The notes beneath the pieces were generated by a model. It was not told where the DNA came from, did no database searches, and was given only the letters and a program-made list of their open reading frames with translations. From assembly GCA_030340625.1 (NCBI GenBank), contig JAOPHQ010002931.1, forward strand, positions 1 through 64,000: 64,000 nucleotides of DNA. Direction: 5' to 3'. The stretch's first letter is position 1. The number at the start of each line of letters is the position of its first letter. Origin of the DNA: Merluccius polli. Taxonomy: Eukaryota; Chordata; Actinopteri; Gadiformes; Merlucciidae. Positions 1 to 12,900 of this stretch are shown here, piece after piece. Position numbers and translations under genes: made by a program.

Positions 1-1042
1 ACAGGTAGATGACAGTAGTTGATGATAGTATCATAATAACCTGCCCAGGGACTACAGATGAAAATTATCTCATTAGCTATTTACACATTTACTGATGTGG
101 AAACTGCAAATGTTGATTTAATGTGCACTGTCCATGGTAAATAAATAAATAGAAGAACTGCAATTTATTCATGATAAAGAAATGGCTTTTATATTATTTT
201 CCTTATAGTGTATTGCATTCAACTCAGTGTTTCTCCATTATTTTGCATGCCTCTTTGCATGTCATTGCAAATTGCATTCAAGCAAATTGTATATTTCCTC
301 CCACACATTTTGCATGGATCATCCTGTATCTTGTAAGCTCTTTGAATATCCACGGGATGCACCAATATTTAGTTTGACTCAAACAACATTTATAAAGCTT
401 TTATTGACAGAAGTCTTCCACGAATTGACCAGAAAGGGTTCCTTTTGGAGTCTGCCTGTTTTGTGTTTTCTCAGATTTGTCCATCTCAGACAAAGATTAA
501 TTTGTCTCAGATAACCTTGCATTAAATTGTTAGATTAGACACTCTATTTGGACTTACCAAAAAAATGAAGTTATTGATGAAAATACAAATTGTATAATTT
601 GAATATAATGTTGGCTGTAGAAATAGCAACTGTATATATGTAAAATAATGCAGTGTGAGTAGTAAGTACTGTGTAGAACGACGGTGAGTTGCACAGCAAT
701 AGAATAGATTTAGAGCAATAATACAGTTGTGAAAGGCTAGACACAAAGTTCACTGTGTTTGTTTAAAATTCAGCCAATTGTTACTTCATAATAATACTTT
801 ATTTCTTCATGGTTACAATTTGGATACAATTTGCATCACAACTTTGATATGTTTAGCCCACCTTTCTTACCAGTTGATTTGCATTCAACAACACACCCAT
901 GAGTTGTTTTGTATTTGGACAACACTTTTTTTGCTTTGATTTTCATTTGTATACATTCTCTTCTCTGTTACAGCTGAAATGTTCACAGGTCTTTTAATAT
1001 GCTGTTACCTTGGCATGGAGCGTATACAAGGGGTACTGATAG
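1..1042. repeat. Right-hand end of a further duplication unit (unit 0)
   Basis: Nearly identical to 15,638-16,675 and to 26,664-27,662, all of which are the distal 5' flank of a tas1r3 unit. The match here continues only to the junction at about 1,042. Its presence left of unit A implies another unit beyond the window start. Confidence 0.8.
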
Positions 1043-1043
1043 T

Positions 1044-2188
1044 CAGTGACGTGCACAGGGGGGGGGGCAGGGGGGGCGGTCGCCCCCCCTCGTGGCCCAA
1101 TTGTTGAAAAACGCGTGTTAAAGTGCCCTCTTGGGAGCCATAACGCGTGCTTAAGTGCCTTCTTGGGAGCCAAAACGCGTGCTAAAGTGCCCTCAAGTGT
1201 CCCCTTGGGAGCCAAAACGCGTGCTAGAGTGCCCTCAAGTACCCTCTTGGGAGCCAAAACGCGTGCTAAAGTGCCCCCTTGGGGGCCAAAACGCGTGCTA
1301 AAGTGTCCTCAAGTGCCCCCTTGGGAGCCAAAACGCATGCTAAAGTGCCCTCTTGGGAGCCAAAACGTGTGCTCAAGTGCCCTCTTGGGAGCCAAAACGC
1401 GTGCTAAAGTGCCCTCAAGTGCCCCCTTGGGAGCCAAAACGCATGCTAATGTGCCCCTTGGGAGCCAAAACGCGTGCTTAAGTGCCCCCTTGGGAGCCAA
1501 AACACGTGATTCATTTAAAACTTGAGGTCAAACACTTGAGACTGGACTTTGATTATATCTTAATAAGATATACTTGAGACTTGACTTACACTTGTGTTTA
1601 AAGACTTGAGACTTGATTCATCCTTGCCACCTGCAGCAATGGAGCAGCACTTATTATATATCATCATAGTTTGTTTCTTTTGAGTTTAAATGTGTATTGT
1701 TCCCTGTGTGATTTTATCACAGAGCCCTCTTGGGTGAAGAAAATACATTAAACTCCAGAAGACTATTAGGACCAAGAAATACTATGACACATTACTGTTG
1801 CGATGACTTTTATGTTGGGCCCTTTGTTGACATATCTTTATACTATATCTCAGAGAACCAGTTTGGATTATCTGGTGCTAATATGGTGTTAAAATGCACT
1901 AGAATACAGGAAATGGCATCTACTTAATTGAACATTTTCTGGGGGAAGACCTCCGGACCCCCTACGTATTTTTTTTTATTCATACATCCATGTCGCTGTG
2001 TGTTCTTCACAGTCCAACATTGTAATCCACAGTTCTCCTGTTTTAGTCTGTTTTAAGGCTATATAATGTGCCATTTGTATAACATATAAAACGTGTCTAA
2101 AGTGCCCTCTACAGTGGTGAGGACACGCTATATGTGCCCTTTTTTTTCTTTCCGCCCCTGCCCTTCAAAAAGTCTGTGCACGCCACTG
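1044..2188. mobile_element. Non-autonomous hAT element at the unit junction, with internal minisatellite
   Basis: Ends are CAGTGACGTGCACAG and CTGTGCACGCCACTG, a 15-bp inverted repeat with one mismatch. An exact 8-bp target duplication CTGATAGT flanks it (1036-1043 and 2189-2196). Unit B has one uninterrupted CTGATAGT at 16,671-16,678. No transposase frame remains. Confidence 0.85.
1106..1505. repeat. Minisatellite, about 32-bp unit with GGGAGCCAAAACGCGTG core
   Basis: Roughly a dozen imperfect repeats of 'cttgggagccaaaacgcgtg' plus 'ctaaagtgccc', some with an extra 'ctcaagtgcccc'. Most carry ACGCGT. Open frames across it are repeat artefacts. Confidence 0.85.
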
Positions 2189-2451
2189 CTGATAGTTTTA
2201 GCTCTGTATGTCTGTGTGTTTTGTGTACGTTAAAAAAAACATTATAAAATGGGTATATTATGAGCATTATTATCATCAACCATTATTTTTTGTTAGTTAA
2301 CTACAAATTATTATTTTCAATAATGGCCTGGCAATAGGCAAAAGACCTCCTGTGGGAACGGGGGCAGGGATAAAAAATAAAAATAAACAAAAAATTAAAT
2401 AACGGACAGGTCGGAAAGACACACAATATTAGAAATGGACAGACCCGGTAC

Positions 2452-3009
2452 CTCTTTCTGTAGCTCTCTCTGACACTGGTTTTCTTGCGCCAGCTCCTCC
2501 TTCAGCGCGTCCCTGTCCTCCAGCAGGGAGCGCAGCTTGTGACTGTCCTGGCCCTCTTGCCGTCTGCGCGACACATTCTCAGACATCCCAAGATTACACT
2601 GGAGCTCCTCCTGCTCTTTCTTCAGAGACACACACACACACATGCACAAACACACATGCACACACAGGCACGCACACAAACGCACGCACACAGTGGCGTA
2701 ACGAGGCATCGTCGGACTCGGGCCCCAATGCAAGATGTTCCAAGCGGCCCGCCAATCTGGTATCAGAGCACCGTAAAAGATGGAAACTATCTCGCTATAA
2801 TGGCTATCTCGATCTCGTCTTTTTTTCGTCTTGTCTCTCTTGGAAGCTTTGCTTTTTCTTTCTCGGCTGCTTCTTTCAATTTTCGCTTCTGAAACCCACG
2901 TTTGTGTTTGTACTCCATTGCTTGTTTCTCACTTCCTGTCTTGACTCTCTGTGTGGGTTTTGTTACACAGCGGCACACTTGTCCATAATTACCATCACCC
3001 AGATTTCCG

Positions 3010-3055
<46 letters not shown>

Positions 3056-3366
3056 CTACTCAAGGACAATATTATAGAGGCCTGTTTACCGTTGTTTGCG
3101 TATGAGCTCCTGAGATTGAAGGGTGTAGGCCTGTCGGTCTCCATCCATGATCCTGAACTGTCTCTGCAGTTTGCCCATCTCTGTCTCCGATAAAAACCAG
3201 TAGACATCAATTAAACAATATATGGGGTAAAAAAAATCATAAAGGGACTTCCAATGCTGCTGCTGCAACCCTGAAAATAATAATGACACTTACCGATACC
3301 ATCGATATCCATATCACTTATCTGAGTAGGTGCTGCTGACTGATCTTCCTCGCCGCATAATTGCAT
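2452..3366 (-). pseudogene. ODAD1/CCDC63-like coiled-coil gene, 5' fragment in unit A, damaged
   Basis: Three former coding exons lie downstream of tas1r3 copy A on the same strand. Exon 1 (3366-3294) starts MQLCGEEDQSAAP and ends in a good GTAAGT donor. Exon 2 (3189-3090) encodes KLQRQFRIMDGDRQAY and LIRKQR, which I recall from the N-terminus of ODAD1 (CCDC114)/CCDC63, outer dynein arm docking proteins of motile cilia. Exon 3 (2625-2452) encodes a Glu/Lys/Gln-rich coiled coil. Compared with unit B, the acceptor of exon 2 has changed from AG to AT (3191-3190), and the first bases and acceptor of exon 3 have been replaced by a CA tract. No further exons follow in the unit. The family assignment is from memory of short motifs; a related coiled-coil protein is possible. 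Confidence 0.6.
3012..3054. repeat. (AC)n microsatellite, ODAD1-like intron 2, unit A
   Basis: About 21 AC repeats; the orthologous tract in unit B at 17,542-17,635 is more than twice as long. Confidence 0.9.
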
Positions 3367-3908
3367 TAGGACGGATGTGCTGGAACTTAATTATAGTGTT
3401 TAGCTAAGTAACCACTTCATCATCACATAACACCTAGGTAGGAATACATCTTGCGAGCAGCTAGTGGTAAGTAAATAGTAAGTAAAGTAAGTTAGTGTAA
3501 ACTTCAAAGTTATTTGCAGTCACTCTTATGACATTAACAATATGCTGCAACATAATAGGCATTTATTTTATATTTACATTGGTGCAACGCTGTGTTTGCT
3601 GACATCAATGCTAGTAGAGCTAATTAGGTAACACGTTTGCCTATCAATCAAACTGCTTTCTTGAATATTAAATGAACGAATGATGCTACATTTAATACGC
3701 AAGTAGTCGGTTGTCAGATGCTTTCTGTTGGTAAGTCAAGTAAACATTCACACAAAAATCACCTGTATAAATGTTCTCAAACGGTTTTATTCAGTAATTG
3801 GTAATTCAGTAAATGTGGTTAAGAAAAAATAATTATAGTCAGCTATATTATATTATATATTAATCAGGATACTAGCGCTCAAATTTAGTGCCTAAATGGG
3901 CGACAATT

Positions 3909-6900
3909 TTAGCCGTTGTGTGGATCATCTGCTTTAGATTCAGATTCCTGGTTGCTTTGTGGCGCTTGGTTTGGTTGCTCCTCCTCTTGAGGAGTTGGTG
4001 GAGCGCCCTCCAGGAAGCTACAGAAGTACTCTGGTGTGTTTAGCTCGGGTTTCTTCAACAACAGGTGGCATTTTGGAAAGTAGTAAGCAGCCACTAGTCC
4101 CATGTTGCTTCCCAGACTGAAAGTCATGTAGACGATGGACTTGAACTTATCGCTCAAGCTGGTATAGATGGGGATAAAGATCACCCAAATCACGCAGTAG
4201 AACAGAGTGGAGAAGGTAATGTCCCTGGCTAGGTTATACTGGTGGAGGGGCTTCACCGCCATGAAGGTGCACATGAACGACACCAGGGCCAGGCCTACGT
4301 TAAAGCCTTGAATTAGGCCTAATCCTAGTAGCTCCACCGGACACGCCAGGAACTCCCTAACAAAATGAATGTCCATGTCGTCCAGGTATTGAGACAGTAG
4401 GGGCACTGTTTGGGTAAACCAGCCACAGATCCCGGCCTGCACGCAGCAGCAAGCCAACACAAGCCAGCCCTCTGCGCGCTTTATTGAATCCAGATGAGAG
4501 ACGGCCATCTCTGGGAACTCAGTCAAATAAAACATCTACAGAAAGACAGAGAGAGAGGGAGAATTGTACGTATTGTTTTTCATTTATTAGTTTTTAATTT
4601 CATCCATTGATAGATTGATTCATGCAGTCTTCCATGCAGCACTAGCAGCCCCCCCCCACTCACCTCTAAGGAGAGGATGGTGATTGTTGCCAGGGCCACC
4701 GTTGGGAGGATGGAGTTGAGAGGCATCTGGAGACGACACACCATGTTCCCTGGCGGACCCAGGAAGAGCATCAGACTGAGGCAGTTGGCGCTCAGGCAAA
4801 GGAGACCCAGACCGCTCAGGGCCCCCCCGGAGGCCCTCACCAGCGGGGTCCCTCTGTGTTTCAGGAACAGCACCCCGACGGAGCCGTGGCCCACTATCAG
4901 CACAGCGGCGGCGGCCAGCATCAGCCCCAGGGACTCAGGCTGGCTCCAGGACAAGTACTCAAAGGTAGGATCCGTGCAGTTTGTGCTTTGAACCAGAGAC
5001 CACTGGCCCTTGGGGCACTTTTTGCACTGAATGTCATCTATGAATATAGAAAGAGCATATATGAACGTTATGGTAAAAAAATTATATTGCAATCATTTTG
5101 ACAGACATTGCAATTGCGGTATGATTCACGACTAGTGGGTTCATGGGCTTATTTTAATGTCATTAAGTTTGGACTTGTAAAACAATATTGTACTTGTAAA
5201 AATACTTGAATTTGTAAAACAAAAGTTGTGAACTTGTAAAACAATTGTGTACTTGTTTTTTCCAACTGCACATCATTTTCCAACTACCTTAAACTACGAG
5301 TGCACACAATTTTCTTTTTGGCTGTAATGTTGCAGCAAGTCAATTTGTAATTCGTAAAATGGGTCAACCTTTTTCTGTCTTGACCAATCAGCTCAGTCTC
5401 CCCCACTAGATGAAAAGGAATGACATCATTAGCTGGATTATCCGTCAATCAAACACATCTAGAGCGCGAGATCGAAATGTCGTTGTAAAGTAGCGGTAAC
5501 GTTAGAGACACCAAGCAAGTCTTAATTTCAAATAGTTATGAGACTATAATAGTGAGTGACTTACTTTTTACTTCTCTACTAATCTAGCACTACTATTGCT
5601 CGATCGTGCATTATATTGGTTATATTGCATTATAATGAACAGTGTTGTATAAAATGCACCACACACCGTGGCATTAAACTATAAGTGTCCGAGAAGCTTA
5701 ACCTTTTCTCGGACGCGGACATCAACATCAACCGCTGCCCAGACGGAGCTTCACACATCCACACACACCGTGGCGTTATACTATAGGTGTCCAAAGTGCT
5801 AGATACGGCTATGAGTATACTAGAGAAGTAAAAAATAAGTCACTTGCTGTTATACAATCTCCTAACTATTACAATTAAAGACTTGCTTGGCATCATTGTG
5901 TAATGTTACCACTACTTTACTTTAGCATTTCGATCTCGCTTTCCAGATGTGTTTGATTGATGGATAATCCAGCTAATGATGTCATTCCTTTTCATCTAAT
6001 GGGGGAGACTGAGCTGATTGGTCAAGACAGAAAAAGGTTGACCCATTTTCCGAATTACAAATTGACTTGCTGCAACATTACAGCCAAAAAGACAAAGTTG
6101 TGCACTCATAGTTAAAACAAGTTGTAAAATGGGTGCAGTTGGAAAAACCAATTGTGCACATGTATATGGAATTTTTATGGCACAACTCCATCTTTTCACT
6201 GGTACAAAATTGTTTAACAAGTTCACTACTTTTGTTTTAAAATGCACAAAATATTTTCCAACATTGTTTTACAAGTACACACTTAATGGCATTCAAATAA
6301 GCCCATATGGGTTGGGAATTATCGTTTTTTGCATCACAATTTTAATTTTCACCGAAAAAACGATTAGAATCATGATGTGACATTTGTTGGGGTCCATACC
6401 AAAGCAAACATGTTTTCTTACATCTGGAGAAAAAAATGTGTAGGCCAGGGCATCTGCAGCACTACAGTATTTCATTCATAAACAATTACACATTTTATCC
6501 TTATGGCCATATTATAATTTTGATTAATTGTTCAGCCCTAAAAGAGCAAAACAAAGAGTAGCACCAATTGGTAGCCACAAGCTAGATCTGTTGCCATCAT
6601 GTGAAGCTACAACAATTGTTGATTACAATTCATATCCATAAGGCCATAACCTACCAATCTTTTCCTGAAATGTGCCTGCCATGCAGTTAATGCAGTTGTA
6701 GCAGCAGGAATGAAAGCCTTTGACTCTGTGTACCTGGCCTGCCCTACAATCCGACGAACAAGTCGACAGAGGGACCTGCAGCAGTGAGTAAGTAGTGTAT
6801 ATTGTTTTATATTATCAAAAATCTATATACTTCAGGACAAAATGGTTCAAATACATTGTAAATACAGAGTGGTGTACTGCAATACATTGAAATGAGGTTT

Positions 6901-9900
6901 TTAAAACATGCCATTACCACAGAATTGTCTGTATGCCATGTCAGGAAAGATTCGTTGAGGGATAGTGTCCGATTAAAATATCCAACGTCCTTATAGTCCC
7001 AACTTCTGTTTTCCCAAACCCACTCCACCATAGTGTATCCTATATATGGGTTGCCACTGCTGTCAAATTTCATATGTTCACCATTTAAGTCAAAAGAAGT
7101 ATTCTTCAGTGCTTTCAATAGCTGCAAAAGAAGATTGATATATCATATCATGTCAACTGTTTTGATCATTACATTTGTTTTGTTTTTTTAAGTGTATATT
7201 TCGGGCATCAAATTAAGTTTACCTGCCAAGGATAGACTTTGCTGTCTTCTCCCCACATACAGCTCGACACATTGCAATTTAGCATTGTATGCAATGCATG
7301 TGCCACACTGTAGATGGCAGTGTAGACACTAAAAGCGGTGTGCTGTAAGAATGGATCCTCTACCAGGCTCATATTTGCTGGTGAAAAGTTCTCACATTGT
7401 GGGCACGGATGTTTGGGATGGGTAGGTCCTGGTGTCGACTCGGGGCCATCTTTGGTTTCCTTGCTCATTCTGGTGAAGAGTTCTTCTGCATAGCTTGTGA
7501 ACAAGGGGAGCTTCTGGTTACTAAACCTGAACCCAATGACCGTGCCAATGGTGTGAATATTGCGCAAGCTGGTCAGTTCAGGGCTCAGTGCCCAACCACT
7601 GCTTGCGATCCACACGGCAGTCATATTTCTCTTGATCACCTGGTCAGAAGTCATACAAAACAAAAGACAGGATGGGAAAAACAGCTAACAGTAACAGAAG
7701 GCAAAAACAGAACGATTGATTTAACTCGTACTATCACAAGCATCACTAACCTCTTGAAAAAAGACTTTGGTGTACGTTGGGAGGGAAGACACTATGACCA
7801 CACCTACTTTGGTGATGACAATGTTGTCCAAGATGATTTTGATCTCTTTGTATGGATCGTTGTACACTGGGATCAGGCTCTTGAACGCGATGCAGATGGT
7901 GGTGTTCTGCGATAAGCTGGAGACCTCCTGCAGGCTCTGCCGTCCGTATTCATCATTGCTGCCCACTAGTGCCACCCAGTTCCAGTCAAGCTTCTGCAGC
8001 AGTTGCACTACAGCCAATGCCTCCATATGGACATCAGGCACCGTGCGCATGAAGGATGGGTACAGCTCATTGTCACTGAACTTGGTACTGGTGGCGCCAT
8101 AGCTGATCTGACATCATATAAAAAATATTTTTTATGTTTATTTTCTGCACATGCACATAAACGTGCACACCTGCACCACACTGACACATATGCAAGCACA
8201 CACACAAGCACATGGCATATGCATGCGTAAACACACACACACACACATACACACAGATGTAATCAAATGATGGTAAAGTACACACACACACACACACCCA
8301 CACGCACACACACAGATCAAATCAGATCATGGTAAAGTACACACACACACCATCTACACAAGGACAATATAATAGGGGCCTGTTGAACCTTTTTTTGTTG
8401 ACCCAGGTAAATAGATTTAAAACCTATTTTCAAGGAGCAGTATAAAATAACATACATACATACCAGGGGTCGCGTTAACCGAATATTTTCCGTCATTGAC
8501 CGTTTTTTTTAAAACAGTGACGGAAAAATCTGAGGGCCGTCCGTCATTTTGACAGATTGCATTTCACACCCTGACCACTTGGTGGCGATGAGCATATTAA
8601 TTGGCTCTTGTAGAAGAAGAAAAGTAGAAAAGAAGAAAGAAACAACAAACCCACTCGAAACATTTGATTACGCGCAAGCGGGCACGCGAGGAACCTAGAA
8701 GCTAGGGTTGGGCGATAGCCCTTAAATTGGCAGTTGACGATGTTTACAGTAAAACATCGTGATGGACGATGATATCGTCGTTGGGGGGGGGGCGGGGCCG
8801 TTAATAGGCATGGACCAACACTTTTAATAATCGTATTTACCGTATAACTGCACATAACTTTATTTAAAAGCAATCAAACGGAACACATGTTTGTTTGTAT
8901 TCTGGTGTCCGGTGCGTGTGGATGTGCGGCTCCTTCGGCGGAGCGGTTCATGTTAATAGCGGAGTCCGGGAGGGTTCACCTTCACGGCGTAGTTACTAGG
9001 GATGTGCGACTATCGTCTTAAAAAATACTAAAGTGTTTTTTAAAGTGAGAAAGATATTGGATATTCAACCGATATTCACGCTCCGAATTACAGCGATCAG
9101 ACGTGGGGAACTAAAGCCGCGATCACCGGTATGAGTCCTGTGTGTCTAGCGGTGTCTACCTGCCCAGGTGTATACCTGCCCAGGTGTATTGGTCAGTATG
9201 CCTGCAGCGAAGAGTTAAATCAGGGCTTGTTGCAACCATGGATGTATTCAGTTTGCGATGCTCATGCCTTCTTATTTTTACGTTTTACTTTTTGCTCGAC
9301 TAATGAAAACGTATTCGACTAAGCCGACTATTAGGGGGCAGCCCTAGTTAACTTACAGCACTTTATATGGACCATTAGTTATATTTTCAATTTATTTACA
9401 GAGCAATCCCTGCAAAGTTTTTAGGTAATAACTATAGAAGAGACTATAGGATTAGTGTGTGTCGGACGAGGGGGGCGTGGCATCACGATGGTGGCTCTCC
9501 ATCCTGATGTTAGTCAGCCATCACGATGGACGAGGACATCGTCCATCGGCACAACCCTACTAGAAGCCCCACTATACGCGAATTATCAGTGAAGGTATGG
9601 TTATATGATAGATCTATCAGATGACCAATGAATTGGGTCACACTAACCTCGGGGCCTTCCTGCTGAAGTAAGACAGAATCATGAGATATAAGCAGAGGCA
9701 TATAATTATAAAAGCAACTCCTCATGATCAGAATGAGTACGTTGTTGGTGACATGTGCAGAGTACATAGTGTGAGATTAGTTTGTTGCAAAGAGCAGGAA
9801 GTGTTAATCATATGATAGCAGAGAACAGGCAGGCTTGTCTCTGAACATGTAAAGAATAATGGGAGTCAGATAATACGAGGATGACACAGGGAAGACGTCA

Positions 9901-12900
9901 ACAGCCAGCCTTTTGTGATGACTGTTGCAATGTTTGTGTATATAACTTCCTGGGTCAGGGATAGTTGGTGCTCAGACTTCGCGAACTGACACACATACTT
10001 TGTTGTTCGGTCAGGGAAACGTAGTGGGACCCAGATATATCTGTTAAAAACTCTGCACATTATACTGGTGTTAACAATAAAACTGATTATTTCTTAAAGC
10101 TAAACAACTTCTTCTATCGCTTCATCAAAAGAACACGCGTGAGTAGGGGTTTCATTTTTTCACTTTGAAACTGCCTCTCACAACATCAGCGACATCGCGC
10201 CACCTTGACAACTTGTTCGCTTGGGGGCGTGTTGACTAGTGGATCAACTAGCTCCCGCATGTTGACTAGCGCAACCTCTGATACATACATACATACATAC
10301 ATACGTGCATACATACATACATACATACATACATACATACGGTTACAACAAAAAACTAAATGGACAGGAAACATACACATAACCTCTTACAGTCTGCAGG
10401 ATAAGTTCAAAATTAGTTACAAAGGCATTGATCAAGTTACCAATTAAATGTTTGTATTGGAGAAAATTCATGTATGACTCCTGGGCAAAAAGTTCATGGT
10501 TTGATCCCAAATGCCAGCAGTCTACCTGTAGGCATCCAGGAGCAAGACACTTAAAGGAGAACTCCGGTGTAAACTGGTTCTGGGATGTTTAGTATGATAA
10601 CGAGTTCCAACGTTCCATGGAGAGCAAAAAAAAGTGTCAGGCTATTTCTAGCCTTGTAAGTGCTTTAAAAAAGCGATTTATTTTTTACCAGGTCAGATGC
10701 CCTTAGCACTCAAACGTATAGCAGTTTGGTAGAATCGGCTAAAAACAGCTAACTTAGCTTCGCGTCGTATCGGCTTTTTTTTGCTCTCCATGGAACGTTC
10801 TAACTCGTTCTCATACTACACATCCCAGAACCAGTTTGCACCGGAGTTCTCCTTTAACTCCTAACCCCAATTTGCTCTTTAAAGACATGTATCAGCCGGC
10901 ACTTGCAGTCGCTGTATCTGTTTTCACTCACAAGTTGCTTTACATAAAGGGTCTGTCTTCCTAAAATGATATCTAGCAATAATAATTGTATTCATTAGAA
11001 ATGCTATGAAGCCATATCTAATTTTTCTACTATGGGGATTGCAATGTACATTTTATAATATATAATTATATAACATAATCAATAAAAAAGGCTGTTTTCT
11101 TCTTTCCATTCGATTATTGATTGATCAATCATATTATTTAAAACATGGTGAAAATTCCAATTTGTTTACAATGCCATCAGATGGTTAACAAGATCATTGT
11201 AAATAATTTGATTCATACAAACAAGTTCTGATATATATACTGTATATGAAAATCTAGAAATACCATAGCTAGAAATATCTAGAATAATAATAATAACAAC
11301 AATAATAATAATTAGTGATGCACGATATATCGGCATCAATATCGGTATCGGCCGATGTTAGTCATTTTTTAACATATCGGCATCGGTCCGATAAGTAAAA
11401 TTGGGCCGATATCCACAACCGATGTATAACTTCCAATAAAAGCAAGGTCCCTAATAGACGCAGGTCCCCATTAAAAACCTCTTTAAACCCACCGGGTCGC
11501 CCGCTTGAACAAGCCGTTTAGATCACCTACACAAAGATACGGTAACCGTTTAAACGTCTGTCAATATGGACATAATGCACATAATAATCATTAGATTCTC
11601 CACAGTTCAATCATTCAGTTCATTTAACACAAACTATGAACACCAACGCATAATTCATCCAGACTTACCGGTAGCATGGTAAACAAGAGAGACTTCCAAC
11701 TTTTTAAGCAATCATAAAGTCCGTACGGTCTGTGTCCGTTCCTGCATTGTTTATATTCCTTAAGTCCGTAAGGGTCCACCGGTCAAAAGAATCAATGGGT
11801 TTCATTAAATTAATCCGAGTTGTGAATAATATCATGTGAAGTCCGTTGCTCACTGTCTGTTTACTGTCTGTATGCTGGCTGTCGTAAATCTTCCGCTGCC
11901 GTAAAACGACCTTCACTTCGAGCGTCATGGCGGCAGCACCGAGAAAAAAGTACGACTTGCGAGACATGCGGCTCTCTCGCTCTCTCTCTCTCTCTCTGCG
12001 CACGAGGTTGGCTGAGATGCGCTGTCTCTCAGTTAGATTAAGTGAATGATTAGTAATTCATATGTTGTTTGATATCCTCATTTTTATTTATTTTTACAAA
12101 TAAGATTGATACTGCTTTAAATAAACAATAGTATTTCCCATATTTGGTGAGCAAGAATTTTGTGGTAAATTAATTAAACGCCTGTCGCTAATAGACGCAG
12201 GTCCCCAAGGCAGGGTGCTTTCAGTGATTTAAGCAAATCAATTATTATTATTACTATTATTAGAAGTTTACGGTACTTATGTTTTATGGTAGCCCTGTAA
12301 CCTTGTTACTTGGAAGTAAAATATGTTCTGAAAATAAAGGAAGACATTCAAAAATTCAGTTTGCATGATTTTCAGTCTGTACAAAATTTTATCATCTCAG
12401 AAACTTAAAAAAAAACATATATCGATATCGGTAAATATCGGTTATCGGCCATAACAGCAAAATTAATATCGGATATCGGTATCGGCCAAAATGTTCATAT
12501 CGGTGCATCCCTAATAATAATAATAATAATAACAATAATAATAAATATTATAACCCTTAATCTTTATGTCAGCAACAAAAGTGGCCTTTTGTTTAATGGA
12601 CAACTGGATTGTCATAGATCTCCAAACCTGTGGCATGAGAAAGAATCCCAGGAGGGTTCCGATGACTGTGACCATCTCTGAGGACCATGGCCCGATAATG
12701 GCGGCCACCCTGGGCTCGTAGTCGGTGTAGTTGCACCCCACCGGCAACTCCCCGGTGACTTTGTCAGAAAGAAGGAACATGGTAGACTTCACAAGGACGG
12801 CAGATTGAGAGCATGTGTCGAAGATTTCATAACCAAGCTTGATTCCCGGCAGCAGAAGTTGCTTGGCATTGATCTCATCCACGGTGTATTTCATGACGAG

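Larger units (their letters stand above)
8464..10280. mobile_element. hAT element in intron 2 of tas1r3 copy A (host of nested insertions)
   Basis: Termini CAGGGGTCGCGTTAACC and, on the other strand, CAGAGGTTGCGCTAGTC. 8-bp duplications ATACATAC at 8456-8463 and 10281-10288, within a TACA microsatellite. Unit B has only the uninterrupted microsatellite here. The interior holds two further elements. Confidence 0.75.

Noticed and set aside
171..514. Small frames in the unit-end sequence, repeated at 15,805 and 26,842
   Set aside because: Conserved between units only because the DNA is duplicated; no start context, splice pattern or recognisable domain, and frames differ between copies.
7397..7915. 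172-codon plus-strand frame opposite tas1r3 exons 3-4
   Set aside because: Antisense shadow of the Venus-flytrap exons, running through an intron.
9769..10127. Possible solo LTR (TATATAA near 9938, AATAAA near 10077, TG...CA ends)
   Set aside because: No matching flanking duplication and no second LTR; the signals could be chance inside the hAT element.
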